A stretch of DNA of 64,000 nucleotides from Lachnospiraceae bacterium 28-4. GTDB taxonomy: Bacteria > Bacillota > Clostridia > Lachnospirales > Lachnospiraceae. The stretch lies in NCBI GenBank assembly GCA_000403275.2, contig KE159598.1, positions 1,574,301 to 1,638,300 of the forward strand. Direction: 5' to 3'. This document shows, in pieces, positions 63,064 to 64,000 of this stretch (position 1 is its first letter; each line of letters starts with the position of its first letter). The notes beneath the pieces were generated by a model. The model searched no databases. It saw only the letters and a list, made by a program, of their open reading frames with translations, and was not told where the DNA came from. Position numbers and translations under genes: made by a program.

Positions 63064-63447
63064 ATGATTATGGATCAGTGCACTCATGAAGTACGCGCCG
63101 AATACTGGAAAGGCATTATCAAAGCCTGCGGACGGCGTCCCGCAGGTCAGTCCGCTAAAAGCTGGATGGACGAAAACGGCATATGTGAACAGAGTTACTA
63201 TCATTGGCAGCGAAAATTCCGAAAACAGGCTTATGGACTGATAAAAGAAAGCGCTGCTGTCCCGGCAGTACCGGAAAATGCGGATATTGCATTCGTGGAG
63301 ATCCCTTATAAGCCGGTGGCAGAAGATACAGTGGAAACCGTTTCCGGCGTTGCTGTGATCCAGACTTCTTCCGTGAGGATAGAGATCACGAATGATATTT
63401 CGGACCCGGTTCTTACACGGATCTTAAGGGAGGTGTCCCATGCTTGA
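63064..63447 (+). CDS. tnpA: IS66 accessory protein TnpA
   Basis: 127 residues. N-terminal helix-turn-helix-like part (AEYWKGIIKACGRRPAGQSA; CEQSYYHWQRKFRKQAYGLI) typical of IS66 TnpA, with an acidic middle. GGAGG stands before two close ATG codons (63064 and 63070). It overlaps tnpB by eight bases. Needed with TnpB for IS66 movement. Confidence 0.85.
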   Translation: MIMDQCTHEVRAEYWKGIIKACGRRPAGQSAKSWMDENGICEQSYYHWQRKFRKQAYGLIKESAAVPAVPENADIAFVEIPYKPVAEDTVETVSGVAVIQTSSVRIEITNDISDPVLTRILREVSHA

Positions 63448-63796
63448 AGATGCCGCGGGGATCCGCCGTGTAGTGCTTGCCTGCGGCACGGTCGATCTCA
63501 GAAAGGGGATCGATGGCCTGGCAATGGTCATCGGGGACAAATATAAGCAGAACCCTTTTGAGAAAGGAACCCTCTTCCTGTTCTGTGGGAAACGTTCGGA
63601 TCGATGCAAGGGGCGCTTGTGGATGGGGACAGGATTCCTGCTCCTCTATAAGCGGTTTGAGGACGGGCGTATGTCGTGGCCGAGAAATACAGAACAAGCC
63701 GCGGAACTGACGGAAGAACAATACCGATACCTCATGCTGGGTTTAAACCCGTTGGATCTCAAGATCAAGGATGTGGATCCGTCAAAAATATGCTGA
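63440..63796 (+). CDS. tnpB: IS66 Orf2-like protein TnpB
   Basis: 118 residues with the family signature GTVDLRKGIDGLAMVIGDKY and LFLFCGKRSDRCKGRLWMGT. Not the RNA-guided nuclease of the same name. Its C-terminus (GLNPLDLKIKDVDPSKIC) is close to normal. The DDE transposase tnpC, which should follow, is not seen in the last 200 bases. Confidence 0.87.
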   Translation: MLEDAAGIRRVVLACGTVDLRKGIDGLAMVIGDKYKQNPFEKGTLFLFCGKRSDRCKGRLWMGTGFLLLYKRFEDGRMSWPRNTEQAAELTEEQYRYLMLGLNPLDLKIKDVDPSKIC

Positions 63797-63858
63797 CATT
63801 TGTGCAAAAGGGGCTGTCGGTTAATGCCGATTTTGGCCCCTGATTCCTAAGAAAAAGA

Positions 63859-63908
63859 GAATCCCATGAAATTCAGGCTTTTCCAAATCCTGACATTCCG
63901 TGGGATTC
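63859..63908 (+). terminator. Long hairpin after tnpB
   Basis: GAATCCCA (63859-63866) pairs with TGGGATTC (63901-63908), with a second imperfect ten-base pairing inside, then CTTCTTTTCTTTT. It makes a terminator directly after tnpB, where tnpC would be expected. The end of the window to 64000 holds nothing else. Confidence 0.55.
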
Positions 63909-64000
63909 CTTCTTTTCTTTTCGCTGAACTTATTTTAGGGCGCAATACCCCCTTGACCTTATTTTTTTCAGGTATCCTTTTCCCTAAGCTGTTTTCTGCT

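Noticed and set aside
63440..63796. TnpB as an RNA-guided nuclease
   Set aside because: The sequence is the IS66 Orf2 type (GTVDLRKGIDGLA); it lacks the RuvC and zinc-finger parts of IS200/IS605 TnpB.

Overview
The window looks like a chromosomal accessory region of a gut-type Firmicute, most likely Lachnospiraceae (Clostridia). The pointers are mid-40s GC by eye, strong GGAGG ribosome-binding sites, several GHKL/LytTR two-component systems, a CotH/VTC/DUF4956 cassette, HxlR, LysR and WYL regulators, MATE pumps, and IS families common in that group. No rRNA, tRNA, CRISPR array or core operon was seen. Almost all genes lie on the minus strand.

Layout. 0-7.3 kb: MATE pump, GNAT-YoaP protein, WYL regulator, then a LytTR/GHKL two-component system followed by a FlxA-like coiled-coil protein and a decayed response-regulator/DUF6033-like chimera. 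7.4-16.4 kb: small regulator/transporter/enzyme units (AraC-EamA, nitroreductase with divergent HxlR, SdpR-SdpI), a DegT aminotransferase and a LysR gene, mixed with fragments. 16.7-24.5 kb: a redox cluster (carboxymuconolactone decarboxylase-cupin, flavodoxins, MATE pump, DUF4405 protein, LysR) in which several members are broken. 24.6-33.3 kb: mobile DNA (IS110, IS91 with a tyrosine recombinase, IS3 and IS1182 relics, serine recombinase and sigma-factor relics) surrounding relics and one intact member of a small-protein family.

33.4-44.9 kb: an ABC export operon (two lipoproteins, ATPase, two permeases), a 5'-truncated clpP, a GNAT gene, an OmpR/HisKA two-component system, an FMN-binding protein and a TetR regulator. 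The ABC operon and the two-component operon share a near-identical 18-bp box at the same spacing from their -10 elements, so the regulator probably controls both. 45.5-48.9 kb: the CotH, polyphosphate polymerase and DUF4956 cassette. 49.3-50.3 kb: a 953-bp IS21-type relic.

50.3-58.2 kb is the most intriguing part: a one-direction cluster running response regulator, histidine kinase, then small proteins of unknown function (N-terminal motifs like MNVNGI...GYPAW.GARK, a DUF6033-like protein, a PPC-like domain protein, an acidic lipoprotein, two zinc ribbons, a broken sigma-like factor). Upstream of three family genes (two here, one at 28.9 kb) lies the same two-hairpin RNA element, with conserved loops, variable stems and G-U pairs that form only on the coding-sense RNA. 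Two copies are preceded by a seven-codon reading frame. The same pairing of LytTR/GHKL system with such proteins recurs at 3.6-7.3 kb, so it looks like a repeated, undescribed module.

58.5-62.8 kb: pyrD (frameshifted), radical SAM protein and NudC on one strand with a divergent HxlR regulator, then an FAD oxidoreductase. The window ends in an IS66 element. A general feature is decay by internal deletion, which has fused the 5' part of one gene to the 3' part of another at least six times.
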